From the NCBI RefSeq assembly GCF_963924675.1, contig NC_089235.1, forward strand, positions 62,430,220-62,494,219: a stretch of 64,000 bases of DNA. The letters run 5' to 3'. Below are positions 1-11,463 of the stretch, piece by piece. How positions within the stretch are numbered: the stretch's first letter is position 1; every line of letters begins with the position of its first letter. This stretch comes from Phocoena phocoena (taxonomy: Eukaryota; Chordata; Mammalia; Artiodactyla; Phocoenidae). The position numbers were made by a program, and so were the translations under genes. The notes under the pieces are model-generated. The model was not told where the DNA came from. It worked only from the letters and a program-made list of their open reading frames with translations, and did no database searches.

Positions 1-3000
1 GAAAAATAAAATAGTGGAAATAACTACTGCAGAGCAGAATAAAGAAAAAAGAATGAAAAGAACTGAGGACAATCTCAGAGACCTCTGGGACAAAATTAAA
101 CACACCAACACTCGAATTATAGGGGTCCCAGAAGAAGAAGAGAACAGAAAGGGACTGAGAAAATATTTGAAGAGATTATAGTTGAAAACTTCCCTAATAT
201 GGGAAAGGAAATAGTTAATCAAGTCCAGGAAGCACAGAGAGTCCCATACAGGATAAATCCAAGAAGAAACATGCCAAGACACATATTAATCAAACTATCT
301 ATCAAAAATTAAATACAAAGAAAAAATATTAAAAGCAGCAAGGGAAAAACAACAAGTAACATACAAGGAAATTCCCATAAGGTTAACGGCTAATATTTCA
401 GCAGAAACTCTGCAAGCCAGAGGGAGTGGCAAGACATGTTTAAAGTGATGAAAGGGAAAAACCTACAGCCAAGATTATTCTACCCAGCAAGGATCTCATT
501 CATATTTGATGGAGAAGTTAAAACCTTTACAGACAAGCAAAAGCTAAGAGAATTCAGCACCACCAAACCAGCTATACTACAAATGCTAAAGGAACTTCTC
601 TAGGCAGGAAACACAAGAGAAGGAAAAGACCTACAAAAACAAACCCAAAACAATTAAGAAAATCGTAATAGGAACATACATATCAATAATTACCTTAAAC
701 ATAAATGGATTAAATGCTCCAACCAAAAGACGTAGACTGGCTGAATGGAAACAAAAACAAGACCTGTATATCTGTCTACAAGAGACCCACTTCAGACCTA
801 GGGACACATACAGACTGAAAGTGAGGGGATGGATAAAGATATTCCATGCAAATGGGAATCAAAAGAAAGCTGGAGTGGCAATTCTCATATCAGACAAAAT
901 AGACTTTAAAAAAAAGACTATTACAAGAGAAAAAGAAGGACAATACATAATGATCAAGGGATCAATCCAAGAAGAAGATAAAACAATTGTAAGTATTTAT
1001 GCACCCAACACAGGATCACCTCAATACCTACGGCAAATGCTAACCACCGTAAAAGGGGAAATTGACAGTAACACAATAATAGTAGGGGACTTAAACACCC
1101 TACTTTCACCAATGGACAGATCATCCAAAATGAAAATAAATAAGGAAACAGAAGCATTAAATAATACGTAAAACAAGATGCAAGATGGACTTAACTGATA
1201 TTTATAGGATATTCCATTCTCACATTCCATCACAAAACAACAGAATACACTTTCTTCTCAACTGCTCATGGAACATTCTCCATGATAGATCATATCTTGG
1301 GTCATAAATCAAGCCTTGGTAAGTTTAAGAAAATTGAAATCATATCAAGTATCTTTTCCGACCACAATGCTGTGAGACTAGATATCAATTACAGGAAAAT
1401 AATCTGTTAAAAATACAAACACATGGAGGCTAAACAATACACTACTGAATAAGCAAGAGATCACTGAAGAAATCAAACAGGAAATAAAAAAAACACCTAG
1501 AAACAAAGGACAATGAAATCATGACACCCCAAAACCTATGGGATGCAGCAAAATAGTTCTGAGGTAAGTTTACAGCAATACAATCCTACCTCAAGAAACA
1601 AGAAACATCTCAAATAAACAACCTAACCTTACACCTAAAGCAATTAGAGAAAGAACAAAAAAACCCCAAAGTTAGCAGAAGGAAAGAAATCATAAATATC
1701 AGATCAGAAATAAATGAAAAAGCAAAGATCAATAAAACTAAAAGCTGGTTTTTTGAGAAGATAAAATTGATAAACCATTAGCCAGACTCCTCAAGAAAAA
1801 AAGGGAGAAGACTCAAATCAACAGAATTAAAAATGAAAAAGGAGAAGTAACAGCTGACACTGCAGAAGTACAAAGGATCATGAGAGATCACTACAAGCAA
1901 CTCTATGCCAATAAAATGGACAACCTGGAAGAAATGGAAAATTCTCAGAAAAGCACAACCTTCTGAGACTGAACCAGGAAGAAATAGAAAATATGAACAG
2001 ACCAATCACAAGCAGTGAAATTAAATCTGTGATTAAGAATCTTCCAACAAACAAAAGCCCAGGAGAGATGGCTTCATAGGTGAATGCTATCAAACATTTA
2101 GAGAAGAGCTAACACCTATCCTTCCAAAACTCTTCCAAAATATGGCAGAGGGAGGAACACTCCCAAACTCATTCTGCAAGGCCACCATCACCCTGATGGC
2201 AAAACCAGACAAAGATGTCACAAAGAAAGAAAACTACAGGCCAATATCACTGATTAACATAGCTGCAAAAATCCTCAGCAAAATACTAGCAAACAGAATC
2301 CAACAGCACATACACCATGATCAAGTGGGATTTAACCCAGGAATGCAGGAATTCTTCAATATAAGGAAATCAATCAATGTGATAAACCATATTAACAAAT
2401 TAAAGGAGAGAAACCATATGATCATCTCAGTAGATGCAGAAAAAGCTTTCATCAAAATTCAACTCTCATTTATGATAAAAACCCTCCAGAAACTAGACAT
2501 AGAGGGAACTTACCTCGACATAATAAAGGCCATATATGACAAACCCACAGCCAACATCATCCTCAGTGGTGAAAAACTGAAACCATTTCCTCTAAGATCA
2601 GGAACAAGACAAGGTTGTCCACTCTCACCACTATTATTCAACATATTTTTGGAAGTTTTAGTCACAGCAATCAGAGAAGAAAAAGAAATAAAAGGAATCC
2701 AAATTGGAAAAGAAGAAGTAAAGCTGTCACTATTTGCAGATGACATGATGCTATACATAGAGAATCCTAAAGATGCTACCAGAAAATTACCAGAGCTAAT
2801 CAATGAATATGGTAAAGTAGGAGGATACAAAATTAATGCACATAAATCTCTTGCATTCCTATACACTAATGATGAAAAATCTGAACGAGAAATTAATGAA
2901 ACACTCCTATTTACCCTTGCAACAAAAGGAATAAAATACCTAGGAATAAACCTACCTAGGGAGACAAAAGACCTGTATGCAGAAAACTGTAAGACACTGA

Positions 3001-4826
3001 CGAAAGAAATTAAAGATGGTACAAACGGATAGAGAGATATACCATGTTTTTGGACGAGAAGATTCAACATTGTAAAAATGACTCTACTACCCAAAGCAAT
3101 CTACAGATTGCATGCAATACCTATCACACTACCAGTGGCATTTTTCACAGAACTAGAACAAAAACTTTCACAATTTGTTTGGAAACACAAAAGACCCCGA
3201 ATAGCCAAAGCAATCTTGAGAAAGAAAAACAGAGCTGGAGGAATCAGGCTCCCAGACTTCAGACTCTACTACAAAGCTACAGTAATCAAGACAGTATGGT
3301 ACTGGCCAAAAACAGAAATATAGATCAATGGAACAGGATAGAAAGCCCAGAGATAAACCCACATGCATATGGTCACCTTCCTTTGATAAAGCAGGCAAGA
3401 ATATACAATGGAGAAAAGTCAGCCTCTTCAGTAAGTGGTGCTCAGAAAACTGGACAGCTACATGTAAAACAATGAAGTTAGAAGACTCCCTAACACCATA
3501 CACAAAAATAAACTCACAGTGGATTAAAGACCTAAATATAAGGCCAAACACTATAAAACTCTTAGAGGAAAACATAGGCAGAACACTCTATGATGTAAAT
3601 CACAGCAAGATCCTTTTTGACCCACCTCCTAGAGAAATGGAAATAAAAACAAAAATAAACAAATGGGAACGAATGAAACTTAAAAGCTTTTGCACAGCAA
3701 AGGAAACCATAAACAAGACGAAAAGACAACCCTCAGAATGGGAGAAAATATTTGCAAATGAATCATCAGACAAAGGATTAATCTCCAAAATTTACAAGCA
3801 GCTCATGCAGCTCAATATCAAAAAAACAAACAACCCAATCGAAAAATCGGCAGAAGGCCTAAACAGACATTTCTCAAAGAAGATATACAGATTGTCAACA
3901 AACATATGACAGGATGCTCAACATCACTAATCATTAGAGAAATGCAAATCAAAACTACAATGTGGTATCACCTGACACCAGTCAGGATGGCCATCATCAA
4001 AAAATCTAGAAACAATAAATGCTGGAGAGGGTGCGGAGAAAAGGGAACCCTCTTGCACTGTTGGTGGGAATATAAATTGATACAGCCACTATGGAGAACA
4101 GTATGGAGGTTCCTTAAAAAACTAAAAATAGAACTACCATACAACCCAGGAATCCCACTACTGGGCATATATCCTGAGAAAACCATAATTCAAAATGAGT
4201 CATGTACCACAATGTTCTTTGCAGCTCTATTTACAATAGCCAGGATATGGAAGCACCCTAAGTGTCCATCAACAGATGAATAGATAAAGAAGATGTGGCA
4301 CATATATACAGTAGAATATTTCTGCCTTAAGAAGAAACGAAATTGAGTTATTTTTAGTGAGGTGGATGGACCTAGATAGAGCCTGTCATAACAGAGTGAA
4401 GTAATTCAGAAAGAGAAAAATAAATATCATATGCTAACACATATATATGGAATCTAAAAAAAGAAAAATGGTTCTGAAGAACCTAGGCCCAAGATAGCAA
4501 CAAAGACGCAGACTTAGAGGATGGACTTCAGGACACGGGGAGGGGGAAGAATAAGCTGGTATGAAGTGAGAGAGTGGCACGGACTTATATATACTACCAA
4601 GTGTAAAATGGATAGTTAGTGGGAAGCAGCTGCATAGCACAGGGAGATCAGCTCGGTGCTTTGTGACCACCTAGAGGCGTGGGCTAGGGAGGGTGGGAAG
4701 CAGATGCAAGGGGGAGGAGATATGGAGATATTTTCATATGTATAGCTGATTCACTTTGTTATAAAGCAGAAGCTAACACACCATTGTAAAGCAATTATAC
4801 TTCAGTAAAGATGTTTTAAAAAAAAA
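1..4826 (+). mobile_element. LINE-1, sense orientation, 5' part outside window, inactive
   Basis: Runs from inside ORF1 to an A-rich 3' end near 4826. ORF1 ends with a stop at 601-603. The ORF2 start codon is lost (ATC at 662-664 where the second L1 has ATG). The endonuclease region is open only at 821-1171. The reverse transcriptase core is open at 2142-3032 and keeps the catalytic FADD motif (2733-2744). Frameshifts and stops separate these from the ORF2 C-terminal part (3328-3909 and 3906-4283). The ORF2 end would be the stop at 4455-4457, followed by the 3' UTR. It lies in a COL14A1 intron, in the gene's own orientation. Confidence 0.92.
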
Positions 4827-6113
4827 GAAACAGAAAAGAGTACAAAGAAGAAAATTGAAAATACAATTTCATATTCCAGGGGTAATTCCTTCCTGTATTT
4901 TAATGTATTTTCTTTTTTTTTTTCTTTCTTGTATTAAGTTTTTCAATTTTAGCATGTTTTCAAATAGATTTTGCTCTCATTTCGAAGGTAAAACCTAATC
5001 TAGATTTTGTCTTTCCTTGAAAACAGACCACCAGGTTTTCTTTTGTAAGCTATAATTATAGATCATGTGGTCCCCTTCAGCTTCAAATTCAAACCATAAA
5101 TATGTAAAATGTTATACATTGTGGAACTCATGAGAACAACCTGACCAAATCCTTATTGTCCCTCGAGTACTAACTCAGAGATGATTTATTTTACATCGTA
5201 AATAGCTTTAAGGGAATAAAGTTCCACTTAATAAAATAAAAGTCAAGTAAATTTTTTTTCTAAAGAAAGGTGAAAGGTACATTAGGTCACAGAATATTTG
5301 TGTGCAAATGGCCTAAGATAAAAAGATTCAGATTATTAAAGACTAAATTGTTTCATCATAAAACAGAGTTAACCACCGTGGTCTACAGTAATGAAGGGGA
5401 AGAGAGGCATAGATAATCTGAAACAGCACGTGATACAAGACTATTAAAAAATGCTTTCAGTGGAATAGGTTTTTGTTAATGTGATTTTTGCCTGTTTTTC
5501 AACATTGATATCAGTATTACCTGCTGATAAAAGTTTCCCTGAGTTGGGATAATGTGCATTTCTTGATATGCATCACTGGGTGTCAGAAGGGCATAGACAG
5601 GATTTCTGAGCAAGGCTGGAATTAAAGTTTGCTTATGGCCTCCGTCCAAATGCATATCAAGTTTTAGATTAATCTGCTTCCATTGTGTGGTATGCCTTCC
5701 TCCTGGAAGCTGAATCTCTCTCACATTGTTAATTCAATCAGCAGAGGGCAGGGTGCACAGAGTGGTAGCTTGGATTTCCTTCTAATCAGTAGGCACTAGA
5801 GTGTTTGCTGATGCTTCTGTCTCTAAATCACTTTAGTTCTACACTTTTCAGTCTTCCCATTTCTGTTCTTTGGGGCTGAGATCGGTAGATTTTTTTCTCT
5901 TTAATTCCACACATTTGATTGAAGTTTCTTTGTCATGACTAGGAAACTTGGGTGTAGGAGAGCCATGATGGTCATGAGCAAGAGGTTGGAGTAAGATGTA
6001 TATCTTTCCTTCGGGCTGTAGCTACCAGAGGGAAACCATTATCTGCTTTGTTGGTGTCATAACTACTGTGTTTTCCCCTTTTCCCTGATTCAAAATTAAT
6101 TCTTGGTCTCCAG
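4827..6113 (+). other. Intron sequence upstream of the VWA exons
   Basis: About 1.3 kb of AT-rich sequence between the L1 tail and exon a. A minus-strand open frame at 5476-5724 has no recognisable family and no splice or start support. No SINE or other recent repeat is visible. I see nothing else I can name. Confidence 0.6.
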
Positions 6114-6253
6114 TATGTAAAGCTGCCAAAGCCGACCTGGTGTTTATGGTGGATGGATCCTGGAGTATTGGTGATGAAAATTTCAATAAGATCATTAACT
6201 TCCTGTATAGCACTGTTGGAGCTCTGGACAAGATAGGTGCAGATGGAACTCAA
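6114..6253 (+). CDS. COL14A1: COL14A1 exon a: start of second VWA domain, MIDAS DxSxS
   Basis: 140 bp: two bases of a split codon and then 46 codons. The acceptor follows a pyrimidine run ending in ccag and the donor is gtaagg. It encodes the first beta strand and helix of the VWA fold. Motif VDGSWSIGD carries the metal-ion-dependent adhesion site residues D13, S15 and S17, all intact. The first complete codon is Cys, which probably pairs with the Cys at residue 185 or 192 to close the domain. The preceding exon, which should end a fibronectin III repeat, is not within the window. Confidence 0.93.
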
Positions 6254-6634
6254 GTAAGGCTGATAGATGAATCATTAATTCATTCTATGCATGAAAAAAT
6301 TATTCCAAGCTCTTATTATGGCTACTTGTCAGGGAATATGGGTAAAGAACTATCCTGATTGGATCCAACCCTAAATGAGAGTATAGACAAGTCTGAGTTT
6401 AGAAGCAGCTTACTGGTGTGTGACAGAGCTTGAGAAGATGCTAATCCTTGAAAGCGCTTGAGTTCAGCAAACTAAGACAGGTTAGAATGACCATGTCAGC
6501 AGATGTGTCTTCTATATACTAGGATAGAGTGTCTCTCTAAAGGAACATCCAATATTTTCTTTGCCCTCGAGGATGTTAAAATCTTGAAAGAGAGAGGTCA
6601 TCGTCACAAATTACTACAGAACAAGTAGAACATA

Positions 6635-6720
6635 GAAAACTAATTTATTCATTCAACAAATATTTATTGAGAACTTATTTTGGTTAGGTACAGTACTGTC
6701 ATAATGGGTGTGACAGACAT
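6635..6720 (-). repeat. L2 3'-end fragment
   Basis: 'attcaacaaatatttattg' is the reverse complement of the well-known L2 3' end, followed by a decayed remainder. Confidence 0.6.
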
Positions 6721-6749
6721 GTCCCTAATTTCATGTTGCTCATATTCTT

Positions 6750-6783
6750 TTTTTTTTTTTTAATCTCAAGACGGTAGTATATT

Positions 6784-6814
<31 letters not shown>

Positions 6815-7132
6815 TTTTTGGCTGAGTTGGGTCTTTGTTGCTGCGCGCGGGCTTTCTCTAGTTGCGTCGAGCGGGGGCTACTCTTTGTTGTGGTGCGCGG
6901 GCTTCTCATTGCAGTGGCTTCTCTTGTTGTGGAGTACCGGCTCTAGGCATGCGGGCTTCAGTAGTTGAGGCACGGGGGCTCAGTAGTTGTGGCTCACAGG
7001 CTCTAGAGCGCAGGCTCAGTAGTTGTGGTGCACGGGCTCCGTGTCATGTGGGATCTTCCCGGACCAGGGCTCGAACCTGTGTCCCCTGCATTGGCAGGCG
7101 GATTCTTAACCACTGCACCACCAGGGAAGCCC
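6750..7132 (-). mobile_element. CHR-type tRNA-derived SINE (long form), antisense
   Basis: Read on the minus strand it begins GGGCTTCCCTGGTGGTGCAG and ends in a T/A-rich tail that has become a (TTTA)n microsatellite at about 6782-6819. A perfect 12-bp target duplication, gctcatattctt, flanks it at 6738-6749 and 7133-7144. The body carries repeated 'agtagttgtgg' units typical of the longer CHR subfamily. Confidence 0.93.
6782..6819. repeat. (TTTA)n microsatellite in SINE tail
   Basis: About nine tandem ttta units inside the tail of the antisense SINE. Likely length-polymorphic. Confidence 0.9.
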
Positions 7133-8054
7133 GCTCATATTCTTAAAGGTAGGGAGAGGAGGAGGATGAGAGACAGATACAAATTGGCCAACAAATAAAT
7201 TCACAAGGTAGGGATGCGAGCTTTCCACCTGAGATTTAAATTTACCAAAGTTTATTTTAAACTGAGTGATCCACAAAGTCTTCTTTGAGGAGGTGGCTTC
7301 TGAACTGAGATGTGAATGATGCTGAGAAGATTTGAAAGTAGAATTTCTAGACAGGGAAAGTAGTAAGTGCAGAGGGCCTAAGTTGAGAATGAGTTTTGAG
7401 GCTTCAGGTGCTAAAACTTGGGGCTGGAATATAATGGATGATCCTGTGGGGGGGCTGGGGGGAGAAGAAGAGATGGAAGAAGTAAACAGGGCTAGATCAC
7501 CTTGAGTCTTATGACCCACTGAAGAAGTTGGGTATCATCCTAAATACAATGGGAAGCCACTGGGAAGTTTTAAGGAGAGAAGATCTGATATGCTTTTTAA
7601 AAAAGATCATTCTGACTGCTTCGTGGAGTGTGAGTACTAATAAAGGTGAGAGTGGAAGTGGAGAGACCACCTGGGATGCTGCTCTCATGGTCCAACACAG
7701 AGATGATGGAGGCCTGGGCTAGGATGGTAGCAGTGAGATGCACTAAAGTGAACAGATTGATAATATGTCTTGGAAGAATGGCCGAGAAAACTTGGATGTA
7801 AGGGGAACCAGAAGAGAAGAATAGATAAAATGCTCAGGCATTTCAGGGAGGGAGAAATTTGTTTTGAATAGAGGTTTCCTAAAGATGATGACATTTGCAA
7901 TAGACCTTGATAGGCTGGTAGAAATTGAAGGCTCACAAAGCCAAAAAGAAGCCCTTTCATAATTCTGAAAAACAAACAAAAAATATAATAAATTTTAAAT
8001 GTCCCCAAAGTTGCACAGGAATAGAAGCAAATTGTAGGAAATGAAGCCAGGATG

Positions 8055-8250
8055 GTTTATACTGCAGTGATTCAGAACACAGATTTTAAAGTAGAATTAC
8101 CTGGCTTCAGCTGTTGGTTCTGCCAGTGGCTACTCTAGTAATCTTGGGTACTTTACTTGGCTTTCTATCCCTCAGTTTCCGATCTGTAAAATGGTAGAAT
8201 AGTAGTAATTATTTCATAGGTTTGTTTCATAAAGAAATCCTTGTAAATAG
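8055..8250 (+). repeat. MIR SINE, sense
   Basis: Diverged copy of the ancient mammalian MIR: 'acctggcttcagctgttgg', then 'ctcagtttcc' and 'ctgtaaaatggtagaa' in the expected order and spacing. Confidence 0.75.
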
Positions 8251-8485
8251 TGCAACTTCAATTCTTTCTCTGAACTTTGTCAAGTTAGAAGATCTAGGCT
8301 GCCATTTTCCCATCTGTCAATTGAGATGGCAAAAGGTCTTCATGCTTTAGGGAGAGATTTTTAAAATAAAGTACTTCCTGAAAAGTACTTTGTTAAGACG
8401 TCGTCAGACTTGGTATGTAACTTGTATGGTTTAAACCAAGGAAATTGTGGACTGGGTTAAAAAAGAAATGAAAACTGTAGTTGTA

Positions 8486-8820
8486 GGACTTCCTGGTGGT
8501 GCAGTGGTTAAGAATCCGCCTGCCAATGCAGGGGACACGGGTTTGAGCCCTGGTCTGGGAAGATCCCACGTATCACAGAGCAACTAAGCCTGTGTGCCAT
8601 AACTACTGAGCCTGCGCTCTAGAGCCCTTGAGCCACAACAGCTGAAGCCCGCATGCTTAGAGCTCATGCTCCGCAACAAGAGAAGCCACTACAGTGAGAA
8701 GCCCACACACCATAAAAAAGAGAAGCCCTTGCTCACCACAACTAGAGAAAGCCTGCATGCAACAACAAAGACCCAACACAGCCAAAAATTAAAAATATAA
8801 ATAAATTAATTAATTTTAAA
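8486..8820 (+). mobile_element. CHR-type SINE (long form), sense, just upstream of exon b
   Basis: Begins ggacttcctggtggtgcagt and ends in an A/T-rich tail. A perfect 15-bp target duplication, aaaactgtagttgta, is at 8471-8485 and 8821-8835. The element ends only about 93 bp before the exon b acceptor, so it now supplies most of the sequence upstream of that splice site. Confidence 0.94.
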
Positions 8821-8913
8821 AAAACTGTAGTTGTAATCATGCTATAGTGTGTGCTCTCTGGCAGAGAGGAAGTTTACAATATACATAAAAATGAACACAC
8901 CTTCTCTCTCTAG

Positions 8914-9037
8914 GTTGCAATGGTCCAGTTCACTGATGACCCCAGGACAGAATTTAAACTTAACTCTTACAAAACCAAAGAGACTGTTCTTGATGCAATT
9001 AAACATATCTCGTACAAAGGAGGAAATACAAAAACAG
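8914..9037 (+). CDS. COL14A1: COL14A1 exon b: VWA domain, MIDAS Thr loop
   Basis: 124 bp, residues 47-87 plus the first base of Gly88. It starts [14 protein letters not shown] and ends GGNTKT. T85 in the GGNTKTG loop is the conserved MIDAS threonine. Acceptor ctctctctag, donor gtaaaa. A CHR-type SINE ends about 90 bp upstream of this exon, close to where the branch point would be. Confidence 0.93.
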
Positions 9038-9228
9038 GTAAAACCACAAGAAGCCCAGGTAAGACCCGAAATAATTATTACTAATTACTGAAATGACTTC
9101 TTTTTGAAGCATAGTAATATAGATTTTTTTAAAAAAAGGTTTTTCATTGACTTAAGAACTTCGTTCCCACTCTTCCATCTCTAGTAAGGGAGGAAATGAA
9201 ATTGAATTGTTGCCTTCCTTTGTTTCAG

Positions 9229-9372
9229 GAAAAGCAATTAAGCATGTCCGAGATACCTTGTTTACTGCAGAGTCAGGAACCAGAAGAGGCATCCCGAAGG
9301 TCATCGTGGTTATAACTGATGGAAGATCACAAGATGATGTGAGCAAAATCTCCAGGGAGATGCAATCAGATG
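9229..9372 (+). CDS. COL14A1: COL14A1 exon c: VWA domain, central beta strand
   Basis: 144 bp, residues 88-135 plus the first base of Gly136. It encodes [12 protein letters not shown] and the hydrophobic strand [16 protein letters not shown]118 in ITDG is the last MIDAS aspartate. Acceptor tttcag, donor gtaagt. The upstream intron is only 191 bp. Confidence 0.93.
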
Positions 9373-9618
9373 GTAAGTTTTACACAGCTAAGCAACAGTG
9401 GCTACCAATAATACCGTTAGCCTTGTTTTCTGAATACACATTTATAGGCTACATCAGCATGACTAAAATGTTTCTAAATGTTTCTTAATATTAACTGGAC
9501 AATATGATTTTTAAAAGTTTCCAGGTTACAAATCTATGATTTTGCTGTATTTTCTCCAGTACTTTTGTTACATACAGGATGCCCTATATAAGCAACTCCA
9601 TCAATTAAGTGCACTATA

Positions 9619-9711
9619 GGACTTCCCTGGTGATCCATTTGTTTAAGATTCCATGCTTCCCCTGCAGGGGGCATGGGTTTGATCCCTGTCATGCTGTGTG
9701 GTCAAAAAGAA
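9619..9711 (+). mobile_element. Short CHR-type SINE fragment, sense
   Basis: About 93 bp with only the tRNA-related head (gacttccctggtgatccatt), ending in an A-rich tail. Flanked by an imperfect duplication of aattaagtgcactat at about 9603-9618 and 9712-9728. Confidence 0.8.
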
Positions 9712-10108
9712 AATTAAGTGCAATACTATGAAAAGGACCAGGGAAGGGAAACTGATCACAGAAACTCCTCAGCCTCAGCCTCCTCATTTGTAAAATGGAG
9801 AACACAAAATGTGAAGATTGCATTCTATAAGATCTGTATGAGCAAAGACTAGCTTAATATGTATTTGCCAAGCATTGAACTATGACCCACCTCAGGCTTT
9901 TAAGCCTGTAATATCTCAGTTTCTACTTCTGAAAATGAAACAAAACAAAACAAAAAAAAAAACGAAACTTTTTTTGTTTCAATTGCACTTTTTCCCATAA
10001 ATACTAAAATCATTATTAAAAATATGCAAAAATAAAGATGTTACTCAAATGGTAACTATTTTGTCTCAAACACTGACTCTCTTAAGCTTCTTTAAAGTAG
10101 AAACTTTC

Positions 10109-10297
10109 AGGGCTTCCCTGGTGGCGCAGTGGTTGAGAGTCTGCCTGCCAATGCAGGGGATCCCACATGCCACAGAGCGGCTGGGCCCGTGAGCCATGGC
10201 CACTGAGCCTGCGCGTCCGGAGCCTGTGCTCCGCAATGGGAGAGGCCACAATAGTGAGAGGCCTGCATACTGTGAAAAAAAATAAATAAATAAAAAT
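10109..10297 (+). mobile_element. CHR-2-type SINE, sense, with internal deletion
   Basis: Starts agggcttccctggtggcgca. After 'aatgcaggggatcccacatg' it lacks the stretch carrying the tRNA-like B-box region that other copies here have. Target duplication aaagtagaaactttc (10094-10108), one mismatch at 10298-10312. The tail is (AAATA)-like. Confidence 0.92.
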
Positions 10298-10505
10298 AAA
10301 GTGGAAACTTTCTTTAGGGGATGATGGGTTAATTGTCATAAATTATGTGCATGCAGAATTCTGAAGACCTGTAAAGAGTGAATTATCCATCCCCACTGGC
10401 CCTCCTAAATAAACATGTTTTAAATATTTGGACGTGTCTTATATTGCATTATTTGTTTTTGCTGCAATTTAAAGTCATCAGAAATCTGTTCCCCTTTTAC
10501 CACAG

Positions 10506-10670
10506 GCTACAGCATTTTTGCAGTCGGCGTGGCTGATGCAGATTACTCAGAGTTGGTTAGCATTGGCAGTAAGCCCAGCGCCCGGCATGTCTTCTTTGTG
10601 GATGACTTTGACGCCTTTAAGAAAATTGAAGATGAGTTGATTACTTTTGTCTGTGAAACTGCGTCAGCAA
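10506..10670 (+). CDS. COL14A1: COL14A1 exon d: C-terminal part of VWA domain
   Basis: 165 bp, residues 136-190 plus one base of Thr191. It covers the last strands and helix of the VWA fold: [19 protein letters not shown] and then the [16 protein letters not shown] helix. Cys185 closes the domain. The donor is gttagt, with T instead of the usual purine at position +3, so it is weaker than its neighbours. The reading frame requires this site. Confidence 0.93.
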
Positions 10671-11256
10671 GTTAGTTCTTTGGAATTTGCACTTACATTG
10701 CTTAAATGCTGAGATATTTATACCAGTTAAATAATGAGTGCCATCCTGATCCGAAGAGAGGAAATTGACTTGGAGAAGCTATTTGTTCTGCAGACATTAA
10801 GTTTTGTGGTTTCAAGCATATGGGAAGTAAACCTTACCTCTCCTTGGTTCAGGGTTTTAGGTTGATAAAGACTTTCCCTAAAGAGACGAGGGTCTGTATT
10901 TAAAAGCAACTCTCTTAAACAGCTATAGCAGATAGTTTTCAAAAATGTGTTAAGTCTGCTCATCAGGGTAACACATTAGAAGTGGGACTTCTCCCAAGAC
11001 ATGCTATCAAGTGACCACCATCGATTTTAATGGACCCAGGAGAGGAGAAGGAAGTTGGGACCCTTTGGTTTTAAAAGAAGAAGTGAGAGTGTTTCAGTCT
11101 TTATGAATCCACAGAAAGCTGTAGCCACATGTGGTGTGGATTTCCTCCACAACTGACTTCCGTCAAGATTGTTAGCTTCCTGTTCTCAGGACAAGGAAAG
11201 AATATGTTTGGAAAATATCTGAATTAGGGTTTTATCTTGTTTGTTTTGTCTTCCAG
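10671..11256 (+). other. COL14A1 intron d-e (586 bp)
   Basis: No repeat family recognised; appears to be unique intronic sequence. Confidence 0.6.
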
Positions 11257-11295
11257 CCTGCCCACTGGTGCATAAGGATGACATTGATCTTGCAG
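11257..11295 (+). CDS. COL14A1: COL14A1 exon e: 39-bp VWA-TSPN linker
   Basis: A very small exon: 39 bp, residues 191-203 plus one base of Gly204, encoding TCPLVHKDDIDLA. Phase 1 at both ends, so skipping it would keep the frame. Acceptor ttccag, donor gtatgc. The downstream intron is only 168 bp. Cys192 is likely disulphide-bonded within the VWA module or linker. Confidence 0.9.
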
Positions 11296-11463
11296 GTATG
11301 CCATTTCACAAATACAAATATATTAAATAACTCCCATTTTGGGTCCAGATTTTTTCATCCTTAATAGACTAATTTTGAAATTTAAAATCCTAAAGTGCCT
11401 GTTTATTCTTTTTCTCTATCCCTGTTTTTTTCTTTTTCTTTCTTTCTTTTTTTTTTTTTAAAG

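Larger units (their letters stand above)
6254..8913 (+). other. COL14A1 intron a-b (2.66 kb)
   Basis: Holds a small antisense L2 3'-end piece (about 6635-6720), an antisense SINE (6750-7132), unique sequence (about 7145-8050), a MIR (about 8055-8250) and a sense SINE (8486-8820) ending just before exon b. A G-rich run sits at 7446-7462. Confidence 0.7.

Noticed and set aside
2510..3094. 194-codon minus-strand open frame
   Set aside because: A shadow of the L1 reverse transcriptase segment on the + strand.
5476..5724. 82-codon minus-strand frame that could be a missed exon
   Set aside because: No recognisable family, opposite strand to the gene, and no fibronectin III motif in any frame.
6862..7146. 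tRNA-like or Cys-rich protein frames in SINEs
   Set aside because: The tRNA similarity comes from the SINE promoter head. These are not functional tRNA genes or proteins; the same frames recur in every SINE copy.
7106..7519. 137-codon minus-strand frame
   Set aside because: Its end is a SINE and the rest is low-complexity Ser/Pro; no support.
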